Positions 8,165-15,094 of a stretch of 64,000 bases of DNA are shown here, in pieces. Below the pieces are notes generated by a model. That model searched no databases. It was not told the origin of the DNA and worked only from the letters and a program-made list of their open reading frames with translations. Every line of letters begins with the position of its first letter. The stretch's first letter is position 1. The position numbers were made by a program, and so were the translations under genes. The DNA comes from Lishizhenia tianjinensis (GTDB lineage: Bacteria > Bacteroidota > Bacteroidia > Flavobacteriales_D > Crocinitomicaceae): NCBI RefSeq assembly GCF_900116425.1, contig NZ_FPAS01000001.1:248001-312000 (forward strand), given 5' to 3'.

Positions 8165-9254
8165 TTATAGCTTCTTTCGTTGAAATTACCAATTGATAAA
8201 CTCCTTCCTTGAGGTGGTTTATGTCTATATTTTTCTTATCCTCAACTTCTAAAACAAGTTGACCCAGTAGGTCATAGATTTCAACCTTAAACTTTTCTTG
8301 GTCGAAAAGTAGAGATATGCTTGTCGAACTAGGGTTCGGGAAAATACTCGCTTCTATTGTGTTAAAGCTTGCCGTGCTTAAGGTGTTCCTAGGGTTGGGA
8401 TGTTGCCATTTGCGCAAGAACTTCCAGGTTTCTATAAAGTGATTAAAATCGTTTACGGGTTGTATGTAGAAATCGTGATCTCCACCATTGGTTCTCCAGT
8501 GTTCTAAAGAACCGTCTGCAGTACATCCGTTGTAAACAAATCTATCGGTTGTTAAGCCATCATTGGCAATATCGGCAATTCGTGTAGAGTCCATGCTTCC
8601 ATCGCAGGTTTTTTCATTTTCCCACCAAGCTATGGTTTCTGTTGCCAAACTTAGTGTTGGTAAAGGATTACTGTCGTAAGGAACTGTTGCATCGTCCGTT
8701 CCATGGAAATGTATAATGGGGGTAGAGTAGGAAGGGTCACAATCGGCCATTACACTTGTGGCCATAGGACCAAAAATACAACCGATGGCTGCAAATCTGT
8801 CGTTAAGGTCACATGCCAATCGGTAACTCATAATACTCCCCATAGATACTCCAGCCGCATAAACTCGGCTCAGGTCTATGTTATACATTAACATCGCTGT
8901 GTCTATCAGAAGGTTACTGAAATAAATATCCTCAGCCATAGGTGATAACCCTGTTTCGTTGTTCCAACTTGTTTGACCAAAGCTATTGGTTAATCCTTGA
9001 GGATACATGAGTATAAGTCGTGCAGTATCAGCAATTGCATTAAAACCAGCAAAAGTCAAGGTCTCATTATTCATGGTTAAACCATGGTAAACAATAACCA
9101 AAGGAAGTGACTCTGTTTGAGGGTCAAAATTTACGGGTAAATAGGTTATAAAATTTCTATCTACACCATTTACATCTAGTGTATCTGAGAATTGTTGTGC
9201 TTGTGCAGTACAAATACTACACACAAATATGAAGAGTAGTAAGGCTTTGTGCAT
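8139..9254 (-). CDS. Secreted esterase/PHB-depolymerase-like (LpqC family) with T9SS sorting tail
   Basis: A 371-residue protein with a signal peptide ending AQAQ, then an alpha/beta-hydrolase of the feruloyl esterase/polyhydroxybutyrate depolymerase type: oxyanion region VIVYHGLTM (about 54-61), nucleophile Ser137 in GVSMGS, HGTDDATVPY with the likely acid, and GGDHDFY with the likely His. Residues 304-371 form a type A T9SS (Por) sorting domain: IFPNPSS, VEIYDLLGQLV and a LKEGVYQLVI end. This directs secretion across the outer membrane. The natural ester substrate cannot be read from sequence. Confidence 0.88.
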   Translation of the reverse strand: MHKALLLFIFVCSICTAQAQQFSDTLDVNGVDRNFITYLPVNFDPQTESLPLVIVYHGLTMNNETLTFAGFNAIADTARLILMYPQGLTNSFGQTSWNNETGLSPMAEDIYFSNLLIDTAMLMYNIDLSRVYAAGVSMGSIMSYRLACDLNDRFAAIGCIFGPMATSVMADCDPSYSTPIIHFHGTDDATVPYDSNPLPTLSLATETIAWWENEKTCDGSMDSTRIADIANDGLTTDRFVYNGCTADGSLEHWRTNGGDHDFYIQPVNDFNHFIETWKFLRKWQHPNPRNTLSTASFNTIEASIFPNPSSTSISLLFDQEKFKVEIYDLLGQLVLEVEDKKNIDINHLKEGVYQLVISTKEAITSQRFVVQ

Positions 9255-9389
9255 GAACTTTCAATTTTGTTCTAAAGTTAGGGAATAAAAGTTATCAACT
9301 TAAAGGAAAGTGACAGTGTGTATATAAAATTTTGTGTGTCAGTAGATAAAGTTGTAAATTGAAGGGTAAACCAAAAAAAGAGAAGGACT

Positions 9390-9848
9390 ATGAAGAAACG
9401 AAATTTTACGTTTAGATATGGCCTCTATATTTACTTAAGTATAGTTGCTTTTTTTGCCCTAATGAAAGTGTTTAATCTAGAGGATGTAAGTGAGTTGAGA
9501 TTATTCAATTTTGTGTTTGTGATTTATTTCGTGAATAAATTGATCGTACGAAATTTCATAGAGGATGATAAAGTTGGATACCTTTACAATCTCCGCACTG
9601 CATTTGGTGCATCTGCCACTGCTGTTTTTTTAAGTTGTGCGAGCATGTTAGTATACACCACCTTCGTTTCTCCCGAATTTCCAGAGGTTTTGGAAGGAAG
9701 TTTTTTATTCGGTAGAAATTTGACAGGTATGCGTGTAGTACTCGTGTTATTTTTGGAGGGAATGGCCTCTTCAGCAATTGTGGCTTTTACATTGATGCAG
9801 TATTGGAAAAATTATAAGCGGGAACACAAAAATGTCGCTTTAGATTAA
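9390..9848 (+). CDS. Four-helix inner-membrane protein, DUF4199-like
   Basis: A 152-residue protein with about four hydrophobic segments (near residues 10-27, 35-53, 68-90 and 112-136) and a basic C terminus (YWKNYKREHK). The topology and size resemble the DUF4199 family of Bacteroidota, but this is a weak assignment. It is a single gene, followed by a strong terminator at 9889-9927. Function unknown. Confidence 0.7.
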   Translation: MKKRNFTFRYGLYIYLSIVAFFALMKVFNLEDVSELRLFNFVFVIYFVNKLIVRNFIEDDKVGYLYNLRTAFGASATAVFLSCASMLVYTTFVSPEFPEVLEGSFLFGRNLTGMRVVLVLFLEGMASSAIVAFTLMQYWKNYKREHKNVALD

Positions 9849-9888
9849 GATCTAAATATAGCGCGGCCTTAAAACCGCACGAATCATT

Positions 9889-9927
9889 GAAAGGTGGGAG
9901 TTTTACTTCCACCTTTCTCTTATTTTT
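9889..9927 (+). terminator. Rho-independent terminator after the membrane-protein gene
   Basis: Stem GAAAGGTGG (9889-9897) / CCACCTTTC (9909-9917) with an 11-nt loop, followed by TCTTATTTTTG. The T-rich tail overlaps the presumed -7 element of dinB. Confidence 0.8.
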
Positions 9928-9928
9928 G
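9921..9928 (+). promoter_or_regulatory. Candidate -7 element of dinB
   Basis: TATTTTTG matches TAnnTTTG exactly and ends 11 nt before the dinB ATG, implying an almost leaderless mRNA. I see no convincing -33 TTG; its place is taken by the terminator stem. Confidence 0.35.
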
Positions 9929-9939
9929 TAGCGCGCAAA

Positions 9940-11013
9940 ATGACCAATTTTAGAAAAATAATACACGTAGATATGGATGCGTTTTACGCGTCTATAGAGC
10001 AGCGTGACAATCCTGATCTAAAAGGTAAGCCCGTTGCAGTAGGAGGAAATGCTGAGCGTGGAGTTATAGCCGCGGCCAGTTATGAAGCCAGAAAGTTTGG
10101 TGTGAAATCGGCTATGAGTTCGATGAAAGCCGCACGAATTTGTCCGGATTTGATTTTTGTTCCGCCTCATTTTGATAAATACAAAGCTGCGAGTCAAGAA
10201 ATCCGATCCATATTTCAACGCTACACAGATCTTATAGAACCCTTGGCGCTGGATGAGGCGTTTTTGGATGTAACCGACCATCCCATGCAATCAGCAACTT
10301 TTATTGCGAAAGCCATTAAGAATGATATTTACGAATCTTTAGGTTTGGTGGCCTCTGCAGGAGTTTCTTATAATAAGTTTTTGGCAAAAATTGCTTCTGA
10401 TCAAGACAAGCCGGATGGATTGTTTGTCATAGCACCCGAGGAAGGGGCAGACTTTGTAGCGCAACTTTCAGTAGATAAATTCTTTGGTGTAGGTAAGGTG
10501 ACGGCCCAAAAGATGAAGGAGTTAGGGATCTATTTTGGTAGAGACTTGCTCAAATTTAGTGAACAAGAGTTGAGTACCTATTTTGGAAAGGCGGGACACT
10601 TTTTTTATCAAATCGCCAGGGGTATAGATCATCGCCCCGTTAAAGCGCACAGAGAACGAAAAAGCATAGGTGCAGAGCGAACTTTGAGTGAAAATATTTT
10701 GGAGAGAGATGAAATTGAGTTTCAATTGAAAAAAGTAGTCGATGCACTTTGGAAACGCTACGAAAAAGCCGAAAAGAAGGGTTATACCTTATCCATTAAA
10801 CTGAAGTTTTCTGATTTTACCCAGCTAACAAGAGCATTTACAGGAAATAAGGTCATACAAACAAAGGCCGAAATATGGAATCTTTCTCTTCAGTTAATTG
10901 TAGAGAATTACGACAGAAAAATGCCTCTACGCCTGTTGGGTGTTGCAATATCAAATTTTACAGATGAAGGAGATGAGCGAAAGGAAGAGTTTGTTCAATT
11001 AAGCTTGCTCTGA
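9940..11013 (+). CDS. dinB: DNA polymerase IV (Y family)
   Basis: A 357-residue translesion polymerase. Catalytic motifs: HVDMDAFYASIE (metal-binding Asp11) and LALDEAFLDVT (Asp105, Glu106). The thumb-region helix-hairpin-helix FFGVGKVTAQKMKELGI and a C-terminal little-finger domain follow. It ends with VQLSLL, close to the QLxLF/L type of sliding-clamp binding motif. It bypasses DNA lesions at low fidelity. The 3' end overlaps the convergent gene by 15 bp. No LexA-type operator is recognisable. Confidence 0.95.
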   Translation: MTNFRKIIHVDMDAFYASIEQRDNPDLKGKPVAVGGNAERGVIAAASYEARKFGVKSAMSSMKAARICPDLIFVPPHFDKYKAASQEIRSIFQRYTDLIEPLALDEAFLDVTDHPMQSATFIAKAIKNDIYESLGLVASAGVSYNKFLAKIASDQDKPDGLFVIAPEEGADFVAQLSVDKFFGVGKVTAQKMKELGIYFGRDLLKFSEQELSTYFGKAGHFFYQIARGIDHRPVKAHRERKSIGAERTLSENILERDEIEFQLKKVVDALWKRYEKAEKKGYTLSIKLKFSDFTQLTRAFTGNKVIQTKAEIWNLSLQLIVENYDRKMPLRLLGVAISNFTDEGDERKEEFVQLSLL

Positions 11014-11427
11014 TTTTCCTCGGTTGAAAAGTATCCAAAGCAAAGAGAATAGAAAAGCGTAAGCAGTGAAGAACAAAGCGCTCATCAAAAAGTCGGCATT
11101 GGAAAATATCTTTTCAGGAACTTTGCCCTGAACAACCGCATTTATAGGATTAATTCCAACAGCAAGCCACAAAGAAATGTAGGCAGCGCTAAAGGAAAAA
11201 TTAAGAAGGTGTTTAACAATAACATTCTTGCTTTTGTGTATACCAAAGAATTTAAAAGGATAAAAGAGTAGGTACTTAACCACGCGCTCCAATAAAATAG
11301 CACCTACTATGATGAGTAGCCATTTGATGGGGACCTGTATCTCTTGTGTAATTTGGTAATCGAGTAAATAAGAAGGAACCCAAAGGATGAGTAAGGTGAG
11401 AAAGCCTATGAATAAGGACTTGAGCAT
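10999..11427 (-). CDS. Hypothetical inner-membrane protein
   Basis: A 142-residue protein with four hydrophobic segments (about 4-22, 36-54, 72-92 and 112-134) and no signal-peptide cleavage site. I do not recognise the family; the YLLFYPFKFFGIHKSKN linker between helices 2 and 3 is basic, consistent with a cytoplasmic loop. It lies downstream of the stomatin-like gene on the same strand (61-bp gap) and may be cotranscribed with it. Confidence 0.65.
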   Translation of the reverse strand: MLKSLFIGFLTLLILWVPSYLLDYQITQEIQVPIKWLLIIVGAILLERVVKYLLFYPFKFFGIHKSKNVIVKHLLNFSFSAAYISLWLAVGINPINAVVQGKVPEKIFSNADFLMSALFFTAYAFLFSLLWILFNRGKSEQA

Positions 11428-11488
11428 GAAGTAATCTTATAAAATGAAAGGAAAAACTGCCGGTCTTTCACCAACCGGCAGCAAACAT

Positions 11489-12430
11489 TTAATCTTTGTC
11501 TTTTTCTTCATCCGGATCTGTAAACTCGTTGAGTTTTTCACCGATGAAGGTACCTTGTATAATTTGATTTTGGAAATCTTGCATCGCACCAGGAGAGTGC
11601 GGAATTAAGATAGAAGTGTTTTTAGAATTAGATCCAACATTATTGATGGTGTCGAAATATTGCGTTAACAATACAAACTGCATTACCTCTTCATGAGATA
11701 CATTTTTCAAGGTTTTCTGGAAATCTTCTACAGATTCTTTAAAACCACGAACAATTTCTAAACGCTGACGAGCAATACCTTCTCCCGATAGACGCTTAGA
11801 TTCGGCCTCTGCTTCAGCCTCTGCAATGATGGTGATTTTTCTTGCCGCCGCAACTTCCATGGCCGCTTCTTTATCTCTTTTTGCAGCATTAATTCTGTTC
11901 ATAGATTCTTTAACTTTATGGTCGGGATCTATATCTGTTATCAAGGTTTTGATAATGGTATATCCAAACTCCTCCATGATTTCAGCAATGTTAATACGCA
12001 CGGCCTTGGCGATATCATCTTTCTTGGCGAAAACATCATCTAATTCTAATTTTGGAACTTCGGCTCTTACATCATCAAATACGTAAGAAGCGATCTGACC
12101 TCTGGCGTTATCTAAAGAGTAAAAGGCATCTTTTACTTTTTCTCGCGTCACTTTAAACTGCACCGAAACCTTTAAATTTACGAACACATCATCCATAGTT
12201 TTGGTTTCAACCCCCACATCCAACTGTTGCACCCTAAGGTTAACGATATCTACTTTTCTATCGATGAAAGGAATGATGAAGTGAAGTCCTGAAGGACATA
12301 TTTTATTGAATTTTCCTAAGCGTTCAATTACGGCTGAACTCTGTTCTTTTACAATGACTATACTCTTGAAAATCAAACCGAAAATAACGGCGATTATAGC
12401 AGCATTGAAAATTAAGTCTGTTTGTTGCAT
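11489..12430 (-). CDS. SPFH/band 7 (stomatin-like) membrane protein
   Basis: A 313-residue protein with one N-terminal membrane anchor (about 7-24) and the band 7 domain: AVIERLGKFNKICPSGLHFIIPFIDR, LDVGVETKTMDDVFV and LDNARGQIASYVFDDVRAEVPKLELDDVF. A helical EAEAEAESKRLSGEGIA region (about 205-222) matches stomatin coiled coils. Such proteins oligomerise at the inner membrane and organise microdomains or membrane proteases. No NfeD partner is adjacent; the neighbour is a small membrane protein of unknown function. Confidence 0.9.
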   Translation of the reverse strand: MQQTDLIFNAAIIAVIFGLIFKSIVIVKEQSSAVIERLGKFNKICPSGLHFIIPFIDRKVDIVNLRVQQLDVGVETKTMDDVFVNLKVSVQFKVTREKVKDAFYSLDNARGQIASYVFDDVRAEVPKLELDDVFAKKDDIAKAVRINIAEIMEEFGYTIIKTLITDIDPDHKVKESMNRINAAKRDKEAAMEVAAARKITIIAEAEAEAESKRLSGEGIARQRLEIVRGFKESVEDFQKTLKNVSHEEVMQFVLLTQYFDTINNVGSNSKNTSILIPHSPGAMQDFQNQIIQGTFIGEKLNEFTDPDEEKDKD

Positions 12431-12459
12431 GATTTAATGTTTTTTCTAAATGTAAAGAT

Positions 12460-12467
12460 TAAATTTG
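12460..12467 (+). promoter_or_regulatory. Candidate -7 element upstream of GAPDH
   Basis: TAAATTTG fits TAnnTTTG about 90 nt before the GAPDH ATG. The -33 region is not convincing, so this is tentative. Confidence 0.3.
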
Positions 12468-12556
12468 GATAATAATGGTATTTATGTCAAAGAAATTAGC
12501 AGAAATTTATGAAGGGCTAATTTTAATGACAAGTAGAACAAAGATTGCAACGCGAA

Positions 12557-13552
12557 ATGATACATATAGGAATTAATGGTTTTGGAAGAATAGGTCGTTA
12601 TTTAACACGATTGATTTTAGATAGAGAAGACATTAATGTGGTTCAGGTAAATGACCTTGCTGATATAGAAACCTTGGCGCATTTGTTAAAGTATGATAGT
12701 GTTCATAGGGGATTGAAGCATAGTTTTAAAATAGACGGTCAGCGTTTAGTTTTTGAAAATGGGAAGCAAATTACTTTTACCCAGTACAAAGATCCAGCTC
12801 AAATTCCTTGGAAAGAATTGGGCGCTGAAATAGTTGTGGAGTCCACAGGTATTTTTAGGACAAAAGAATTAGCATCTCAACATTTGAAGGGGGGAGCCGA
12901 GAAGGTGATTATTAGTGCCCCAGCGAAAGGTGAAGATGTGAAAACGGTAGTGTTGGGAGTCAATGATGATTTGCTCGTTGGAGATGAAAGTGTAGTATCG
13001 AATGCTTCCTGTACAACAAATTCTGCGGCGCCAATGATTAAGGTAATTAAGGAGTTGTGCGAAATAGAAAGTGCGTACATAACAACTGTTCACAGCTACA
13101 CAACCGACCAACGCTTGCACGATGCACCGCATGCCGATTTAAGAAGGGCCAGAGCGGCTGCACAGTCTATCGTTCCAACGACAACTGGAGCGGCGAAGGC
13201 ATTGACCAAAATATTTCCAGAGTTAGAAGGTTACATGGGTGGATGTGGAATTCGCGTACCTGTTCCCGATGGGTCGTTGACAGATTTAACAATTAACGTA
13301 AAATCTAATCCACCGAGTGTGGAGGCTATCAATGCAGCGTTTAAAAAAGCGAGTGAGGCAGATTTAAAGGGAATTTTAAGTTACATAGAAGATCCCATAG
13401 TTTCTACAGATATACTTGGAAACTCCAACAGTTGTGTGTTTGACAGCTTGCTTACCTCTGTGGTTGGTAATATGATCAAAATTGTGGGTTGGTACGACAA
13501 TGAGGCAGGGTATTCTAACCGTTTGGTAGATTTGATTGCAAAAATAGCCTAG
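12557..13552 (+). CDS. gap: Glyceraldehyde-3-phosphate dehydrogenase, type I
   Basis: 331 residues from ATG 12557 (MIHIGINGFGRIGR); an in-frame TTG at 12545 is less likely. NAD-binding INGFGRIGR, catalytic Cys in SNASCTTNSAAP, catalytic His in TTVHSYTTDQRLHDAPH, phosphate-binding TTTGAAKALTKI and C-terminal GWYDNEAGYSNRLVDL are all present. It oxidises glyceraldehyde-3-phosphate to 1,3-bisphosphoglycerate in the cytosol (or the reverse in gluconeogenesis). The metallo-beta-lactamase gene starts 1 bp after its stop, implying translational coupling. Confidence 0.96.
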   Translation: MIHIGINGFGRIGRYLTRLILDREDINVVQVNDLADIETLAHLLKYDSVHRGLKHSFKIDGQRLVFENGKQITFTQYKDPAQIPWKELGAEIVVESTGIFRTKELASQHLKGGAEKVIISAPAKGEDVKTVVLGVNDDLLVGDESVVSNASCTTNSAAPMIKVIKELCEIESAYITTVHSYTTDQRLHDAPHADLRRARAAAQSIVPTTTGAAKALTKIFPELEGYMGGCGIRVPVPDGSLTDLTINVKSNPPSVEAINAAFKKASEADLKGILSYIEDPIVSTDILGNSNSCVFDSLLTSVVGNMIKIVGWYDNEAGYSNRLVDLIAKIA

Positions 13553-13553
13553 A

Positions 13554-14285
13554 ATGAAAGTTGCATTCGGGGTTATTTTAATGTTGGTCCTTTTTTCAGC
13601 GTGTGCTACCCGTTATCAGAAATTGGATAGTGAAAATCCTGTACTTCAGATTTATAAGGTAGCACCTCATACCTACAGACATGTTAGTTTTTTGGAGACG
13701 GAGCGTTTTGGAAAAGTAGCATGTAACGGAATGATTGTGATAGACCAAGACGAAGCTGTAGTTATAGACGCCCCTACCAATGATGAAGCAGCAGCTGATT
13801 TACTGTATTATGTGAAGAATGATTTGAACGCTGAAGTAAAAGCTGTTGTTGTTACTCATTTTCATGAGGATTGCTTGGGAGGTTTGAAATCCTTTCACGA
13901 AAAAAATATTCCCTCTTACGCCTATTTCTTAACGCAAGAGTTGGCTAGAAAAAATGGAGAGGAAATTCCGCAGCATACCTTTAAAGATTCGTTAATGCTC
14001 GCTGTTGGAAAAGAAAAATTGAACGTTTACTATTTAGGTGCAGGTCATACCGCGGACAATACAGTAGTCTATTTTGAGCAAGATCAAAGTCTGTTCGGAG
14101 GATGTTTGGTGAAAAGTCTAGGTGCGAGCAAAGGTAACTTAAGTGATGCGCGCGTTGAGGATTGGTCTACAACTATTGAACATGTGGAGGAGAAGTTCAC
14201 GCATGTAAAACACGTCATTCCTGGTCATGGTAAAGATGGGGGAAAGGAATTATTGACTTATACCAAAGAACTTTTTGCTTTGTAG
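13554..14285 (+). CDS. Subclass B1 metallo-beta-lactamase-like lipoprotein
   Basis: A 243-residue protein with a lipobox LFSAC (Cys17), so probably membrane-anchored on the periplasmic side. All B1 zinc ligands are present: HFHED (His102, His104, Asp106) with Cys107 and GG after it, His165 in GAGHTADN, Cys184 in FGGCLVK and His225 in IPGHG. Lys187 (CxxK) and GNLSDA also match B1 enzymes such as CcrA and BlaB. It should hydrolyse beta-lactams, including carbapenems, if functional; an ancestral or different hydrolase activity cannot be excluded. It follows gap by 1 bp, which is odd for a resistance gene and suggests a chromosomal, intrinsic gene. Confidence 0.87.
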   Translation: MKVAFGVILMLVLFSACATRYQKLDSENPVLQIYKVAPHTYRHVSFLETERFGKVACNGMIVIDQDEAVVIDAPTNDEAAADLLYYVKNDLNAEVKAVVVTHFHEDCLGGLKSFHEKNIPSYAYFLTQELARKNGEEIPQHTFKDSLMLAVGKEKLNVYYLGAGHTADNTVVYFEQDQSLFGGCLVKSLGASKGNLSDARVEDWSTTIEHVEEKFTHVKHVIPGHGKDGGKELLTYTKELFAL

Positions 14286-14940
14286 TTGAAGTATTGACGG
14301 TGAAGTTATGATTTAAGGATACAGGGATTCAAAAATTTAAAGATTCAACAATTCAAGGATTTATCCCTCGGGTTCCTTAATTCAAAGATTGGAAGATAAA
14401 GAGATAGTGTTGAGGTCTAAGTAAAGACTTTAAGATGTTGATTCAACCAAATCCATCCTAGTGATACAAGCATCTAAAATTCTTTCTCCAAACAGGGATG
14501 GGATGAAAAGCTTGGTGTAGCATGGGGTTAGTTATGCTCCTTAGGCAGGGGCGACATACAGAAGCCACTGCATAAGTTGCAGAACTTAGGCCTTGGTAGC
14601 CAACTTGTAAGTACAGCCCGGCTGTTTGCCAAAAACATAGCATATTCAAGGATTCAAGGATTCAACAATTCAAGGATTCATTAATTTGAAGATTCATATC
14701 TCGATAGTTCGGCTCCGCTCACCTCGATTTCGCTCAGCACAACGCACCACAACGCTCGCTCGAGAACCTTCTATTTACGAGGATAAAGTATTGCTTAGGA
14801 ATCTCTGAGAATCCTTTGATATTACTTCAACCTTGTTTTGTCTAAAAATCAAAAAGTCTAGGCGTCTAGAAATCTAGCCATCTAGAAATCTAGAGAGCTA
14901 TCTAACTTATTAACACCCTGTAATGGATTAATTATCAATT
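14286..14940. repeat. Repeat-rich spacer with degenerate TTCAA(G/A)GAT units
   Basis: No gene is supported here. Two runs of degenerate 9-10-nt units built on ATTCAAGGATTCAACAATTC occur at about 14325-14396 and 14642-14700, flanking a GC-richer block (14458-14640). The stretch after 14700 has CGCTCACCTCGATTTCGCTC-like low-information sequence and a TCTAGAAATCTAGCCATCTA run near 14860-14895. The same TTCAA units recur at 17969-18008 and, in the other orientation, around 44.8, 46.7 and 53.7 kb. Confidence 0.75.
14458..14640. other. Hairpin-rich block, possible structured RNA or dispersed element
   Basis: This block is less AT-rich than its surroundings and packed with short inverted repeats: AGCAT/ATGCT (14519-14523, 14534-14538), CTGCA/TGCAG (14568-14572, 14578-14582), TTGG/CCAA (14593-14596, 14600-14603), AAGTTG/CAACTT (14574-14579, 14601-14606) and ACAGCC/GGCTGT (14613-14618, 14620-14625). 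The minus strand has a 63-codon open frame rich in Cys and Arg that does not look like a natural protein. It is bracketed by TTCAA repeats. It could be a noncoding RNA or a repeated intergenic element; no known Rfam family was recognised. Confidence 0.35.
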
Positions 14941-14958
14941 CAGAAGACAGAATAAATT

Positions 14959-14989
14959 TTGTTATATCTGAGAAAACTCCCTATCTTTG
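14959..14989 (+). promoter_or_regulatory. Promoter of rpsA
   Basis: TTG (14959-14961, within TTTTG), a 20-nt spacer, then TATCTTTG (14982-14989): a textbook Bacteroidota -33/-7 pair. Transcription would begin near 14996, giving a leader of about 100 nt before the rpsA ATG. Confidence 0.85.
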
Positions 14990-15006
14990 CAGTCCATTTA
15001 GGAAAA

Positions 15007-15066
15007 ATGTTACGAATCCTGCGTTAAGTAACTCATTATTAATTTCTTTTGGAGGTTTGCAGGATT
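15007..15066 (+). promoter_or_regulatory. rpsA leader: inverted repeat and 6-codon upstream frame
   Basis: AATCCTGC (15015-15022) can pair with GCAGGATT (15059-15066), an 8-bp stem closing a 36-nt loop that contains GGAGG (15051-15055), an unusual SD-like string here and about 40 nt from the start codon. A tiny frame MLRILR-stop (15007-15027) overlaps the 5' arm. Ribosomal protein S1 genes are commonly autoregulated through leader structures, so this is a candidate autoregulatory element; no experiment supports it. Confidence 0.45.
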
Positions 15067-15094
15067 ACCCAAAATACAATTATTATACGCCATT

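Noticed and set aside
14458-14649. A 63-codon minus-strand frame read as a protein gene
   Set aside because: Cys/Arg-rich composition, no promoter or family, and the DNA is full of short hairpins; better treated as a non-coding block.
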